In this document: positions 15,887-24,882 of the stretch, one piece after another
Position numbering within the stretch: position 1 is the stretch's first letter
How the letters are laid out: each line of letters starts with the position of its first letter
Position numbers and translations under genes: made by a program
The notes under the pieces: model-generated
Seen by the model: the letters and a program-made list of their open reading frames with translations, nothing else
The model's database searches: none
Told to the model about the DNA's origin: nothing
Source of the DNA: an uncultured Gammaproteobacteria bacterium
GTDB taxonomy: Bacteria; Pseudomonadota; Gammaproteobacteria; GCA-2729495
DNA length: 33,872 bases
Direction: 5' to 3'
NCBI GenBank assembly: GCA_947258805.1
Contig: CAMYJV010000060.1
Span: forward strand, 1-33,872

Positions 15887-17953
15887 ATGGCTGCACGCGC
15901 GACAATGTCCGTTCAACTCGCCGGCGTGGCGCTGCTCGTCGGTGGCACCACCTGGGCGGCCGAGCGACCCGCGAACTGGCAATGCGCGAAATGCCCGTTT
16001 CCGGAAGGCGCAAAGCTGCAAACCACCGCCGGTGGCGGGTACCAGTCGGACGACAGCTTCAAGTTCGGCGACTACACCGGGCTCGACGAGGACGGTGCAT
16101 TTCTAATCGCCGACTTCACCGCAGACTACTTTGGCGACAAAGCCTGGCGCTGGAGTGCCGAGGGCAAGGACCTCGGCCTGGACTCTCGGCGGTTTAGCCT
16201 GGAAGGTGGCCGGCAAGGCCTGCTGCAGGTGCGCTTCGGTTACGAGGAACTGCCGCGCCACCTGTTCGAGACGGCCTCGACCATCTACCCCACCCCGGGT
16301 TCGAGCAATCTGCAGCTGCCTGCAGGGTGGGTTCGGGCACCCAGCACCGCGGGCATGACGGAGCTGTCTTCTTCGCTCCGGGGGATGGACGTCGAGTGGG
16401 ACCGGGAAAGCTGGAACACCGGGTTTAGCTTCGTGCAATCGAAACGTTTCAGCTACGACGTGGACTACCGGCACCTGGAGCGCGACGGGAAACAACTGCG
16501 GGGTGGCAGTTTCCTGACCCTCGCGGCGACCCTGCCCAGCCCGGTCGATGACGAAACCGACACGCTGGAAGCCGGGCTGAATTACGAGGCCGACAACTGG
16601 AGCGCCCGCGTCGCCTACTACGGGTCTTTCTATAACAACGACAACGACACCCTGACGTGGCAGAACGCGTTCACCGCAATAACCCCGGGAGCCGACGCGG
16701 GCCAGATCCAGATCAGCCTGTCGGGCCATTACTACGGCTGGGAGCGCACCCGGGTGTCCGGCCGCCTGGCCGTGGGCCGGATGGAGCAGGACGAAGGGGT
16801 GCTGCCGTACACACTGAACCCGAACCTGGCCGGCGGTGCGTTGCCCAGGAGCAGCTTTGACGGCGAGGTCGACACACTTCATGCGGACCTGCGTGTGTCC
16901 TCGCGGCCGTGGAAAAATCTTCGCCTGCGCGGCGAGTTTGTCTATGACGAGCGCGACAACGATACGCCGCGAGACACGTGGAACTACGTCGTGACCGACA
17001 CGTTCGCGGCCGGAACGCCCCGCGACAACCTCCCTTACGGCTATGAGCGCTATCGCGTCGCGTTGTCCGGCAGTTATCGCTTCCCATTCGGCACCAACGG
17101 CCAGCTGGGTTACGAGTACGATAACAACGACCGCGACTACACCCAGATCGAAGAAACCGAGCAACACGAAGTCTGGACCGAACTGCGCATCAGCCCGCTG
17201 GATGTGGCGGACCTGAGGCTGAAGTACAGCTGGGCAACCCGTGACGGTGACGACTACAACCCGGTGCCGGCCACCCAGCCGCCGCAGAATGCCCTGCTGC
17301 GTAAGTACAGCCAGGCTGACCGGGACCGGGAAAGCCTAGAGTTGAGCCTCTCGGTGCAACCCTTCGAGCGGCTGGACTTCACGTTGACCGCGCTCGTTGC
17401 CGAAGATGAATACGACGACACTATCCTGGGCCTGGAGGAAGCCGAGTACCGCAACTTCACGGTGGATACAGGCCTCCGTTTGCCCGGTGACGCGATGCTG
17501 ACGGGCCAGCTCGGTTACGACAAGTTCGAAACCACGCAGTTCGGCAGCCAGTCCTTCAGCTTTGCCGACTGGCAGGCCGACCAGGAAGACGAGAGCTGGA
17601 TTTCCGGGCTGAGCCTGGACCTGCCGCGACTCATCGAGCGCCTGCAGGCGCGCATCAGTTACACCTACATCGATACGACAGGCGAAATCGACAACAACAC
17701 CAACGGACTCGAATCGTCGTTCCCGGACCTGGAGACTGATCGCCACCGCGTCGAAGTCGACCTGACCTACGCGCTGCGCGACAACATCGACATCGGCTTC
17801 GCCTACCTCTACGAGGACTACGATGTGGACGACTGGACGCTTGATGGCGTCGCACCGGACACGGTGAACAACCTGCTGGCCACCGGGGCCCGCTGGCTCG
17901 GTTACGACGTCAACGTGTTCACCCTGTCATTCACCTGGTCTCTCGACCGCTGA
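15887..17953 (+). CDS. mtrB: MtrB/PioB-family outer-membrane beta-barrel of the decaheme conduit
   Basis: This 688-residue protein has a signal peptide (about residues 1-25). After it comes the CxxC pair CAKC at 33-36, which is characteristic of MtrB. The rest is made of many alternating amphipathic strands rich in Tyr, Asp, Asn and Arg (for example WSARVAYYGSFYNNDNDTL). It ends with LSFTWSLDR, as expected for a large outer-membrane barrel. In the Mtr complex this porin sheaths MtrA and brings it into contact with MtrC. The size fits the family (about 650-700 residues). It starts 2 bases after the mtrA-like stop and is last in the operon. A second ATG six codons in is also possible. No CymA-like inner-membrane quinol oxidase is encoded nearby. 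Confidence 0.88.
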   Translation: MAARATMSVQLAGVALLVGGTTWAAERPANWQCAKCPFPEGAKLQTTAGGGYQSDDSFKFGDYTGLDEDGAFLIADFTADYFGDKAWRWSAEGKDLGLDSRRFSLEGGRQGLLQVRFGYEELPRHLFETASTIYPTPGSSNLQLPAGWVRAPSTAGMTELSSSLRGMDVEWDRESWNTGFSFVQSKRFSYDVDYRHLERDGKQLRGGSFLTLAATLPSPVDDETDTLEAGLNYEADNWSARVAYYGSFYNNDNDTLTWQNAFTAITPGADAGQIQISLSGHYYGWERTRVSGRLAVGRMEQDEGVLPYTLNPNLAGGALPRSSFDGEVDTLHADLRVSSRPWKNLRLRGEFVYDERDNDTPRDTWNYVVTDTFAAGTPRDNLPYGYERYRVALSGSYRFPFGTNGQLGYEYDNNDRDYTQIEETEQHEVWTELRISPLDVADLRLKYSWATRDGDDYNPVPATQPPQNALLRKYSQADRDRESLELSLSVQPFERLDFTLTALVAEDEYDDTILGLEEAEYRNFTVDTGLRLPGDAMLTGQLGYDKFETTQFGSQSFSFADWQADQEDESWISGLSLDLPRLIERLQARISYTYIDTTGEIDNNTNGLESSFPDLETDRHRVEVDLTYALRDNIDIGFAYLYEDYDVDDWTLDGVAPDTVNNLLATGARWLGYDVNVFTLSFTWSLDR

Positions 17954-18027
17954 GCAGTTGCGGATCGCGGCTGGTCGCTCCCGGCCATCCCTGGCCACCG
18001 CGACATCAGGTTGTCCTAGCCAAGCAA

Positions 18028-18176
18028 GCCGCTCCTACCAATAGGTTGCCGGCGCGAGCAGGCGCGCAGACGATTTGTTCCTGAGGGAGTTTTTCCGACC
18101 GAAGGAATAAATTCGGCGATAGCGGCTGCGGGAACGAAGCCAACGGACCGATCGCGGCTGAAGCCGCTCCCACCGG
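18028..18176 (-). repeat. Dispersed REP-like repeat, copy 1 (intergenic mtrB-gnd)
   Basis: The 355-base gap between the mtrB-like gene and gnd holds one copy of a composite repeat also found at 21394-21513. It contains GCCGCTCCTACCA (18028-18040), an imperfect palindrome (18071-18116) with core CTGAGGGAGTTTTTCCGACC, GATAGCGGCTGCGGGAACG (18118-18136), and a further GCGGCTGAAGCCGCTCCCACC module (18154-18174). The REP-like hairpin module GCGGCT..AGCCGC is of a type common in Pseudomonas and Xanthomonas relatives. No gene is visible in this gap; possible roles are transcript ending or mRNA stabilisation. Confidence 0.75.
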
Positions 18177-18308
18177 AAGACTGCGGGTCCGTCGTCAAGT
18201 CCCGGCCTCCTGCCCTGGATCATGCCATGGGATCCCTCTGTCCGCAGACTGTCCCCGTTCCGGCAGGGTGGTAATCTGCTGCCAACAGGCAGCTAGGAAG
18301 AAGCAGCT

Positions 18309-19226
18309 ATGACCCTTGGATTACTGGGCCTCGGGCGGATGGGCGGCAACATGGCGCGTCGCTTGCGCCAGGCAGGTATCGATGTCACTGCCTGGAACCG
18401 TGAACGGAAAGTTAGCGACGAACTGGCTGCGGAGACGGGCCTCGTAGCTGTCGGCGACATCGACGCACTGGTGGCCGCGCTGCCCCAACCGCGCACCGTC
18501 TGGCTGATGCTGCCGGCCGGCGACGTGACCGAACAGTACGTCACGCGACTCGGTGAGCTTCTCGAACCGGGCGACCTTCTCGTGGACGGCGCCAACTCCT
18601 GGTTCAAGGATTCCGTGCGCCGCGCGGAAACCCTGCGAACCCGCGGGCTGGAATTCGTGGATGCCGGCGTGTCCGGGGGCATCTGGGGTTTGAAAGAAGG
18701 CTACGCGCTGATGGTGGGTGGCAGCGCAGCCGCTGTCGCACGCCTGACTCCTGTCTTGCAAGCTCTTGCCCCGGCGCCGGATCTGGGCTGGGTGCACTGC
18801 GGGCCGGCCGGCTCCGGACACTTCGTGAAAATGATCCACAACGGCATCGAGTACGGAATGATGCAGGCCTACGCAGAAGGCTTTGCCCTGCTCCGCGGCC
18901 GTGAAGAATTCGAACTGGACCTCGCCGCCATCGCCGAAAGCTGGCGTCACGGCAGCGTGGTACGCAGCTGGCTGCTGGACCTGACGGCCGGGTTTCTCGC
19001 CGAGGATCAGTCCATGGCGGAGCTGGCCCCGGTGGTCGCCGACTCCGGGGAAGGACGCTGGACCGCGCTCGAAGCGATCGAACAGGGAATCCCGGCCCCC
19101 ATCATCACGACCTCACTGGCCATGCGATTTGCCAGCCAGGGCAGCAACGACTACGCGGCACGCATTCTGGCGAACATGCGTAACGCTTTCGGCGGCCACG
19201 CAGTGACGCGCCGGGGTGACGACTGA
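18309..19226 (+). CDS. gnd: 6-phosphogluconate dehydrogenase, decarboxylating (short type)
   Basis: This 305-residue enzyme oxidises and decarboxylates 6-phosphogluconate to ribulose 5-phosphate. The nucleotide motif [16 protein letters not shown] opens the protein, and [19 protein letters not shown] carries the conserved catalytic Lys and substrate-binding residues. The length fits the short GndA/YqeC-like type (about 300 residues) rather than the 470-residue dimeric form. Short forms are often NAD-linked; here Asn-Arg-Glu-Arg follows the second strand, so cofactor choice is not certain. A GGAAG site precedes the ATG at a somewhat long distance. The gene leads a three-gene operon with zwf (2-base gap) and pgl. 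Confidence 0.92.
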   Translation: MTLGLLGLGRMGGNMARRLRQAGIDVTAWNRERKVSDELAAETGLVAVGDIDALVAALPQPRTVWLMLPAGDVTEQYVTRLGELLEPGDLLVDGANSWFKDSVRRAETLRTRGLEFVDAGVSGGIWGLKEGYALMVGGSAAAVARLTPVLQALAPAPDLGWVHCGPAGSGHFVKMIHNGIEYGMMQAYAEGFALLRGREEFELDLAAIAESWRHGSVVRSWLLDLTAGFLAEDQSMAELAPVVADSGEGRWTALEAIEQGIPAPIITTSLAMRFASQGSNDYAARILANMRNAFGGHAVTRRGDD

Positions 19227-19228
19227 CC

Positions 19229-20617
19229 GTGAATGACCAGGCCCCACCCTGCAGCTTCGTCATCTTTGGCGCCACGGGCGACCTGGTCGCGACGAAACTG
19301 TTACCGGCGCTCTACCGCCTGGACCTGGTCTCCCGCCTGCCCGGGCCGCTGCGGATCATCGCGGTAGCCCGGCGCGAGTGGGACCGCGGCCAGTGGCTTT
19401 CCTACATGGAAGAAGAACTCGCGCGGGTCAGTGCCTACGGCGAAGACCGGCGAGCCGCCGAACGCTTCACGGCTCGCTTCGATTTCGTCGGCGGTAACCT
19501 GGATGACGCCGGCACATACAAGCGGCTGCAAGAAAACCTCGGCACCAACTGCGGCGAAACCGTCTTCTACCTGGCAATTCCGCCGGCGCAGTTCCTGACG
19601 GCCATCGAGGGTCTGGCTGAGGGTGGCTTTGCCCGCAACCACGGCAGTCACCGAATCGTGGTCGAGAAGCCCTTCGGCACGGACCTGGACAGCGCCCGGC
19701 ACCTGAACATTGAACTCCACGAGCGTTTCGCCGAGGACCAGGTTTTTCGTATCGATCACTTCCTCGGTAAACAGCCCGTACAGAATCTCACGGTCTTTCG
19801 GTTTGCGAACACGCTGATCGAACCGATCTGGAACCGAAACTACATCGATCACGTGCAGATTACGGTGGCGGAAGAACTCGGCATCGGCAGCCGCGCTGGC
19901 TATTTCGATCGCACGGGCACGCTGCGCGACATGTTGCAGAATCACCTGATGCAGATGCTGACCGTGGTGGCGATGGAGCCGCCAGCGTCCCTGGATGCCG
20001 ACGCACTGCGCGACGAGAAGGTCAAGGTGCTGCGCTCGATTCGGCCGATGAGCGAGGCCAGCGTCCGCGCCGCCGCGGTGCGGGGACAATATGGGTCCGG
20101 TGTCGTTGCCGGACAGGCCGTGCCCGCCTACACCGATGAATCGGACGTGAGCCCAGGCTCTACAACCGAGACCTTCGTCGCGGCTCGATTTCACGTCGAA
20201 CGCTTTCGCCATCCGCCACAGCAGCTGTTTCACGACCCGCCGGCAGAGCACCTGCAGGCCAACTGGATCTCGCTGACCGTGCAGCCTGACGAAAATATCG
20301 CGATGGAGATCCAGGCCAAGCAGCCGGGCTTGAAGATGGCCACCCGGGTGTTGCGGCTGGACACCGCCATGCGCAAGGAGGGCGAGGCGCGGCTGGATGC
20401 CTATGAAACCCTGCTGCTGGATGCCATCGACGGCGACCGCAGCCAGTTCATCCGCTTCGACGAAGTGGAACGGGCGTGGCAGGTGGTCACGCCGATCCTC
20501 GACTGCTGGGCCGCCGATTCCGCCAAGCCGGAGACCTATCCTGCCGGCACCTGGGGCCCGACCGGCGCCGACTCGATCTTCGAAAGCGCGGGCCAGGCCT
20601 GGCGCAATGTCGGCTGA
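19229..20617 (+). CDS. zwf: Glucose-6-phosphate 1-dehydrogenase
   Basis: This 462-residue enzyme performs the first oxidative step of the pentose phosphate pathway, making NAD(P)H and 6-phosphogluconolactone. The coenzyme motif [19 protein letters not shown] is at the N-terminus, [11 protein letters not shown] is the conserved Lys-Pro block, and [13 protein letters not shown] holds the catalytic region. Its length is slightly below the usual 480-500 residues but all core blocks are present. The GTG start lies 2 bases after the gnd stop. The end of the gene overlaps the pgl start by 11 bases, so the three genes are translated as a unit. Confidence 0.94.
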   Translation: MNDQAPPCSFVIFGATGDLVATKLLPALYRLDLVSRLPGPLRIIAVARREWDRGQWLSYMEEELARVSAYGEDRRAAERFTARFDFVGGNLDDAGTYKRLQENLGTNCGETVFYLAIPPAQFLTAIEGLAEGGFARNHGSHRIVVEKPFGTDLDSARHLNIELHERFAEDQVFRIDHFLGKQPVQNLTVFRFANTLIEPIWNRNYIDHVQITVAEELGIGSRAGYFDRTGTLRDMLQNHLMQMLTVVAMEPPASLDADALRDEKVKVLRSIRPMSEASVRAAAVRGQYGSGVVAGQAVPAYTDESDVSPGSTTETFVAARFHVERFRHPPQQLFHDPPAEHLQANWISLTVQPDENIAMEIQAKQPGLKMATRVLRLDTAMRKEGEARLDAYETLLLDAIDGDRSQFIRFDEVERAWQVVTPILDCWAADSAKPETYPAGTWGPTGADSIFESAGQAWRNVG

Positions 20618-21332
20618 CGATTCAGCCGCCCCGGACTGGCGGGTCTGCGCCAATGCCGCGACGCTCGCAACTGACGGGGCCGCCTGCTTAGCCGCACTGG
20701 CAGAACGTGCAATCCTGCAGCGGGGTGAATTTCGTATCGCACTGGCGGGTGGCAACACACCGCAGGCCCTTTACCGCGAACTGCGATCGCTGGCGACAGA
20801 CTGGACGGCATGGCACATCTATTTTGGCGACGAACGCTGCGTGCCCGTAAACGACCCCGACCGCAACGACCGAATGGCACAAATAGCCTGGCTCGAACAC
20901 GTCCCGATTCCACCGGCCCAGGTTCACTCCATTCAAGCAGAAGGCGGGGCCGCGGCAGGCGCCCGCATCTATGCCGACGAGTTGCAGCGAGCCGGGCACC
21001 TGGATCTCGCAGTACTGGGCGTGGGCGAAGACGGCCACACGGCCAGCCTGTTCCCGGGCAGGGACCTGGGTATTGCGGCGACGGCGCCGCTGGCGTTGCC
21101 AGTTTTCGACGCGCCTAAACCGCCCGCGGAGCGCGTAACTCTAAGCCTGGCCGCCCTGAACGCGGCGCGGTGGATCATCGTGCTTGCCGATGGTGAAGGA
21201 AAACGTGGCGCGATTGCGCAATGGCAGGCTGGCGAAGACCTGCCCGTGTCACGTCTCGCACCTGCAGAAGCGCTCATCGTGTTCCTGACGGCTGCCGCCA
21301 CCCCGAATGGATCGGCGAATATGTCCCGGTAG
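20607..21332 (+). CDS. pgl: 6-phosphogluconolactonase
   Basis: This 241-residue protein hydrolyses 6-phosphogluconolactone to 6-phosphogluconate, linking Zwf and Gnd. [15 protein letters not shown] near residue 50, the [16 protein letters not shown] block and [15 protein letters not shown] are diagnostic of the SOL/DevB-type lactonase. The ATG lies inside the end of zwf, in another frame. The upstream open frame reads through zwf antiphase and has no family character. The stop codon TAG (21330-21332) lies within the REP-like module GGTAGGAGCGGCTTC, so the repeat supplies the end of this gene, and the last few residues may be altered from the ancestral protein. Confidence 0.92.
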   Translation: MSADDSAAPDWRVCANAATLATDGAACLAALAERAILQRGEFRIALAGGNTPQALYRELRSLATDWTAWHIYFGDERCVPVNDPDRNDRMAQIAWLEHVPIPPAQVHSIQAEGGAAAGARIYADELQRAGHLDLAVLGVGEDGHTASLFPGRDLGIAATAPLALPVFDAPKPPAERVTLSLAALNAARWIIVLADGEGKRGAIAQWQAGEDLPVSRLAPAEALIVFLTAAATPNGSANMSR

Positions 21333-21416
21333 GAGCGGCTTCAGCCGCGATTGCCATGCGCCCGTAGCCCCGGCGCTAGCGCGGGTTTTTGTCGCGGCTG
21401 AAGCCGCTCCTACCAA
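21328..21416. repeat. Inverted pair of REP-like modules between convergent genes
   Basis: GGTAGGAGCGGCTTCAGCCG begins at 21328 on the plus strand, and the same module is present on the minus strand at 21394-21416. Between them is a GCGCTAGCGC-type short palindrome. Each module can fold by itself (GCGGCT..AGCCGC), and the two can pair with each other, as in BIME elements. The TAG of the first ends pgl and the TAG of the second ends the TonB-like gene. A bidirectional terminator role is plausible inference. Confidence 0.75.
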
Positions 21417-21513
21417 GAGACTGTCGACGCGAGCAGACGCGAAGGCGATTTGTTCCTGAGGGAGTTTTTCCGACCGAGGGAACAAATCGCCGATAGCGGC
21501 TGCGGGAACGCAG
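21403..21513 (-). repeat. Dispersed composite repeat, copy 2 (overlaps the end of the TonB-like gene)
   Basis: This copy matches 18028-18136 in the same orientation. It includes GCCGCTCCTACCA, a shared GCGAGCAG segment, the core CTGAGGGAGTTTTTCCGACC, and GATAGCGGCTGCGGGAACG. It holds a perfect 13-base inverted repeat, GGCGATTTGTTCC (21444-21456) and GGAACAAATCGCC (21479-21491), which is decayed in copy 1. On the minus strand it encodes the last ~32 residues of the TonB-like protein. Confidence 0.75.
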
Positions 21514-22552
21514 GGAACAGAACCGCACCACGCTTGCCGGTGAGGTAAACGTCACAGTCACCCCACTCCGCCGGCAGGGTCCATGGAACATTTTCTTCAG
21601 GTTTGTACTTCACCCGACCCCACTCACAGCGAAAATCCACCGGGTCGAGACGGCCCCGAATCGCGTCCAGGGAAATTTGCCGGCGCAGCAGGCGACGCGT
21701 CCACAACGGCTTGCCCGCCACGTCGGTCAGCGCACCCTGCACCTCAAGCACATTATTCGCGTTCACGAGTTCGCGCAGCGCCACCGCTGCATCAACCAGC
21801 TGCGGATAGTCGTCGAGTGAACCCGGCTGGCGCTCGAGCCGGCTGTAGATCATCAGAGCGCCGGCATGATCATTGGCGCGCAGCCTCAGCACGAACATCT
21901 TGCGCAGCGCGGCCACGTAGAAGTCTTTGTCGAGATAGGCCACGCCGCCACGGGTGGCCCGCTCCAGGCCCGCCAAGGCCTTCGCATCATCACTGGAGGC
22001 CTCGCCAATCAGGCCGTACAGCGCCCACAGTCGCGCCGTCTCATAAAGATTCCAGCCGTCGAAATCGGCGAGGCTCTGCCACTCCTGTTCGGCGCCCGCG
22101 TAGTCGCCTTCGGCCAGGCGCTCCGAGGCCCGCGTGTAACCCTCGCGAAAGCGCAGGCTCGCACCGCGACGGGGCAGGTCCATCGCAAAGGTCAGGACCA
22201 GCCGCGTCTGACGCTGCTCCACCGGTTCTCCGTCCAGGGTGGCCGGCTCGTAGCGCCAGCTCCTGACTGCGCGCAGGGCCGCCTTGTCGAAGTCGGCTTC
22301 ACCGCTGGAATCTTCGATGAGGGAATCCACGACGGTACCGTTCTTGCGGATCATGAAGCTGAGCATTACCCAGCCTTCCTGGCTGCGGCGCCTGGACGCG
22401 CCCGGATACTTCGGCGGCGTCTGCTTGAGAATCTGGGCCCGCGTTCCCTCGTAACGGGGCGCGCTCGCCGCCTGGCTCCACGCGGCAGAACTGAAAACGG
22501 CACTGACAGCGGCCAGGCAGAGGCCTGCCGACCCGGTGAGCAGGGAGGTCAG
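21410..22552 (-). CDS. Exported TonB C-terminal-domain protein with a helical repeat region
   Basis: This ~380-residue protein has no ATG, GTG or TTG at a sensible place. A CTG at 22552 overlaps the stop of the CBS gene (CTGA) and has GGAG 8 bases upstream. It gives a clean signal peptide (TSLLTGSAGLCLAAVSAVF, then SSAAWSQA). Residues ~38-120 are a TonB C-terminal domain (TPPKYPGASRRRSQEGWVML, KAALRAVRSWRYEP). The rest is alpha-helical and may be TPR-like (EGYTRASERLAEGDYAGAEQ, GVAYLDKDFYVAALRKMF). There is no N-terminal membrane anchor or Pro-rich spacer, so it is not a classical TonB and may be a soluble periplasmic protein. The last ~32 residues come from an inserted REP-like repeat. It is last in the nqr gene string. 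Its function is unknown. Confidence 0.7.
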   Translation of the reverse strand: MTSLLTGSAGLCLAAVSAVFSSAAWSQAASAPRYEGTRAQILKQTPPKYPGASRRRSQEGWVMLSFMIRKNGTVVDSLIEDSSGEADFDKAALRAVRSWRYEPATLDGEPVEQRQTRLVLTFAMDLPRRGASLRFREGYTRASERLAEGDYAGAEQEWQSLADFDGWNLYETARLWALYGLIGEASSDDAKALAGLERATRGGVAYLDKDFYVAALRKMFVLRLRANDHAGALMIYSRLERQPGSLDDYPQLVDAAVALRELVNANNVLEVQGALTDVAGKPLWTRRLLRRQISLDAIRGRLDPVDFRCEWGRVKYKPEENVPWTLPAEWGDCDVYLTGKRGAVLFPAFPQPLSAICSLGRKNSLRNKSPSRLLASTVSW

Positions 22553-22878
22553 TAGATCTTCTCCAGGGCCCGCAGCACGTCGCGGCGGCTGATCTGGCCC
22601 ACGAGTCGCTGCCGCTCCATGACCGGGAAGCGTCGCAGCTTGCTCTCCATGAACTCCTCCGCCAGATTGACGATGCTGTCGTCTGCATCCACCGTCTTGA
22701 CGCCGTGGCTCATGTACTCGTTGACGCTGCCGCCCAGTTCCCCGTGATAGCTGGCCTGTATCGCAATCGGCAGGCAATCGGATTCGGACAGCATGCCCAC
22801 CACGTTGCCGCGCAGGTCTACCACGGGCAGGCCGGGCCGGGCAAGCTTCAGCCCGCTCCGCCGCGCCGCCGCGTGCAA
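22549..22878 (-). CDS. Short CBS-domain protein downstream of nqrM
   Basis: This 109-residue protein has two CBS motifs. The first is cut short at its N-terminus (GLPVVDLRGNVVGMLSESD at ~16-34). The second is complete (VNEYMSHGVKTVDADDSIVN through RRFPVMERQRLVGQISRRDV). CBS pairs usually bind adenine nucleotides and are about 125-140 residues long, so ~20 residues of the first domain are missing here. The only usable start is TTG at 22878, or rare CTG codons slightly upstream, and a stop in this frame lies ~12 codons further up. The gene begins inside the end of nqrM (31-base overlap) and its own stop overlaps the CTG of the TonB-like gene. A regulatory role for Nqr is inference. Confidence 0.65.
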   Translation of the reverse strand: MHAAARRSGLKLARPGLPVVDLRGNVVGMLSESDCLPIAIQASYHGELGGSVNEYMSHGVKTVDADDSIVNLAEEFMESKLRRFPVMERQRLVGQISRRDVLRALEKIY

Positions 22879-23030
22879 GGCCTGCTGCAGGCAGAGCAGC
22901 GGCTGCCGCCGTCAACGCCCACCAGCGACCCGCAGCTGCCACGTATCGCGCTGCGCCCGAACAGGCGACCAATAGCCATCGCAGCAAAGGTCATCAGCAT
23001 CACGAGCAAGCTGATCAGGAATACCGCCAC
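22848..23030 (-). CDS. nqrM: NqrM, assembly factor for Na+-translocating NADH:quinone reductase
   Basis: This 60-residue protein matches NqrM (DUF539/ApbE-associated). It has one N-terminal membrane helix (AVFLISLLVMLMTFAAMAIG), then the FGRSAIRGSCGSL block and four cysteines (GSCG, CSACSRPC). NqrM is thought to deliver iron for the intramembrane Fe site held by cysteines of NqrD and NqrE. The GTG start follows GGAGG near the nqrF stop, 2 bases away. The family is usually 70-80 residues, so the tail is short; it ends inside the CBS gene overlap. Confidence 0.85.
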   Translation of the reverse strand: MAVFLISLLVMLMTFAAMAIGRLFGRSAIRGSCGSLVGVDGGSRCSACSRPCTRRRGGAG

Positions 23031-23032
23031 GG

Positions 23033-24256
23033 TCAGCCTCCAAAATCGTCAAGCATGATATTTTCCCGCTCCACACCGAGATCCTCGAGCAAATCGATCA
23101 CCGCAGCGTTCATGACCGGCGGGCCGCAAAGGTAGTACTCGCAGTCTTCCGGCGCGGGATGATCCTTCAGGTATTCCTGGTTGAGCACCTTGTGGATGAA
23201 ACCAGTGTATCCGTCCCACTGATCTGCCGGCAACGGCTCGGACAGGGCCACGTGCCAGTCGAAGTTGTCGTGCTCTGCAGCCAGCTGATCGAAATCTTCC
23301 ACGTAGAACATCTCGCGCTTGCTGCGGGCACCGTACCAGAAGGTGATCTTGCGCTGTGTATGCAGGCGCCGCAGCTGGTCGAATATATGGGAGCGCATGG
23401 GCGCCATCCCGGCGCCACCGCCAACGAAGACCATTTCCTTGTCCGTGTCTCGCGCATAGAACTCGCCGTAGGGGCCGAAAATCTTGACCTGGTCGCCGGG
23501 TTTCAGCCCAAAAATGAATGATGACATTGCACCTGGCGGCACGCTGTTCCATGCGGCTGGCGGCGGGGTTGCGATCCGCACATTCAGCATAATGATGTCC
23601 CGCTCCGCGGGATAATTCGCCATGGAATAGGCACGCACGACGGGCGCTTTAACTGATGCGTGCAGATCCCAAAGCTTGTAGCGATCCCACTCGTCCCGGA
23701 ATTCGTCATCGATGTCGATGTCCTTGAAGTCCAGTTCGTAGGGCGGGCACTCGATCTGGATGTAACCGCCGGCCTCAAAATCCAACGACTCACCCTCAGG
23801 CAGCTCGAGAATCAGCTCCTTAATGAAGGTGGCGACGTTATGGTTCGAACGCACCTTGCAGCTCCACTCTTTCACGCCGAAGACTTCGTCCGGCACGACA
23901 ATCTTCATGTCGTGCTTCACGGTGACCTGGCAGGCCAGGCGCTCGCCTTCGCGCGCCTCGCGCTTCGAAATCAGGGACTCCTCCGTGGGCAGGATTGAAC
24001 CGCCGCCTTCGAGTATCTTGCACTTGCACTGCCCGCAAGTGCCGCCGCCGCCGCAGGCAGAGGCGAGGAAAAGCTGCGCATCACCGAGCACCGTCAACAG
24101 CTTGTCGCCTACCGGAACGTGCAGCGTGCGCTCGTCGTTTATCAGCAGGTCGACGTCGCCGGAGGGCACCAGCCGGCTGCGGGCCGCCAGGATAAAGGCC
24201 ACCAGCAGCATGACCACCGCAGTGAACAAGACAACGCCGAGGACGATTTCCTGCAT
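23033..24256 (-). CDS. nqrF: Na+-translocating NADH:quinone reductase subunit F
   Basis: This 407-residue NADH-oxidising subunit has one N-terminal membrane helix ([20 protein letters not shown]). A plant-type ferredoxin domain follows with 2Fe-2S ligands in [12 protein letters not shown] and a later Cys in RLACQVTV. The C-terminal part is a ferredoxin-NADP reductase module: RAYSMANYP binds FAD, and [15 protein letters not shown] and YYLCGPPVM bind NADH. It takes hydride from NADH and passes electrons one at a time into the complex. Length and all motifs are standard. It lies 17 bases after nqrE and 2 bases before nqrM. Confidence 0.96.
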   Translation of the reverse strand: MQEIVLGVVLFTAVVMLLVAFILAARSRLVPSGDVDLLINDERTLHVPVGDKLLTVLGDAQLFLASACGGGGTCGQCKCKILEGGGSILPTEESLISKREAREGERLACQVTVKHDMKIVVPDEVFGVKEWSCKVRSNHNVATFIKELILELPEGESLDFEAGGYIQIECPPYELDFKDIDIDDEFRDEWDRYKLWDLHASVKAPVVRAYSMANYPAERDIIMLNVRIATPPPAAWNSVPPGAMSSFIFGLKPGDQVKIFGPYGEFYARDTDKEMVFVGGGAGMAPMRSHIFDQLRRLHTQRKITFWYGARSKREMFYVEDFDQLAAEHDNFDWHVALSEPLPADQWDGYTGFIHKVLNQEYLKDHPAPEDCEYYLCGPPVMNAAVIDLLEDLGVERENIMLDDFGG

Positions 24257-24273
24257 GACCTTCTATTGACCCG

Positions 24274-24882
24274 TCAGAGCTGAATGCCGGAAAAGGCCAT
24301 GAAGCCGAGGGACATCAGGCCAACGGTAATGAACGTGATTCCCAGGCCCTGCAAGCCCTCAGGCACGTCGCTGTACTTCAGTTTCTCGCGAATACCCGCG
24401 AGCGCAACGACAGCGAGGGCCCAGCCGATGCCGCCGCCGAGACCAAAGATCACGCTCTCGCTGAAGTTATACGTACGCTCCACCATGAACAGCGATGCGC
24501 CCAGAATGGCGCAGTTCACCGTAATCAGCGGCAGGAAAATACCCAACGCGTTGTACAGCGCCGGGAAGTAGCGGTCGAGCACCATCTCCAGCACCTGCAC
24601 CAGGGCAGCGATAACGCCGATGTAGCTGATCAGGCCAAGGAAACTCATGTCGACATCCGGCAGGCCGGCCCAGGCCAGCGCCCCCTTGTCGAGCAGGAAC
24701 TGGAACAACAGGTTATTGACCGGCACCGTGATCACCATGACCACCACTACCGCAATGCCAAGGCCGAAGGCGGTCTCGATGCGCTGCGAAACGGCGAGAA
24801 ATGTGCACATACCCAGGAAGAAGGCCAGCGCCAGGTTCTCGACGAAGACGGAACGAACGAACAGGCTAATGAGATCTTCCAT
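24274..24882 (-). CDS. nqrE: Na+-translocating NADH:quinone reductase subunit E
   Basis: This 202-residue membrane subunit has six predicted helices. [20 protein letters not shown] is the typical NqrE start. Cys in [10 protein letters not shown] and in [12 protein letters not shown] are the conserved ligands which, with those of NqrD, hold an iron centre in the middle of the membrane. The ATG shares one base with the nqrD stop (TGATG), indicating coupled translation. Confidence 0.96.
   Translation of the reverse strand: MEDLISLFVRSVFVENLALAFFLGMCTFLAVSQRIETAFGLGIAVVVVMVITVPVNNLLFQFLLDKGALAWAGLPDVDMSFLGLISYIGVIAALVQVLEMVLDRYFPALYNALGIFLPLITVNCAILGASLFMVERTYNFSESVIFGLGGGIGWALAVVALAGIREKLKYSDVPEGLQGLGITFITVGLMSLGFMAFSGIQL

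Noticed and set aside
19301..20758. A 485-codon open frame antisense to zwf
   Set aside because: It lies wholly opposite zwf and the start of pgl, shows no family motif, and is explained by codon bias.
18028..21513. Possible CRISPR array or IS remnant
   Set aside because: There are only two copies, 3.3 kb apart, without regular spacers, and no transposase frame is present; the hairpin modules fit REP-like repeats.
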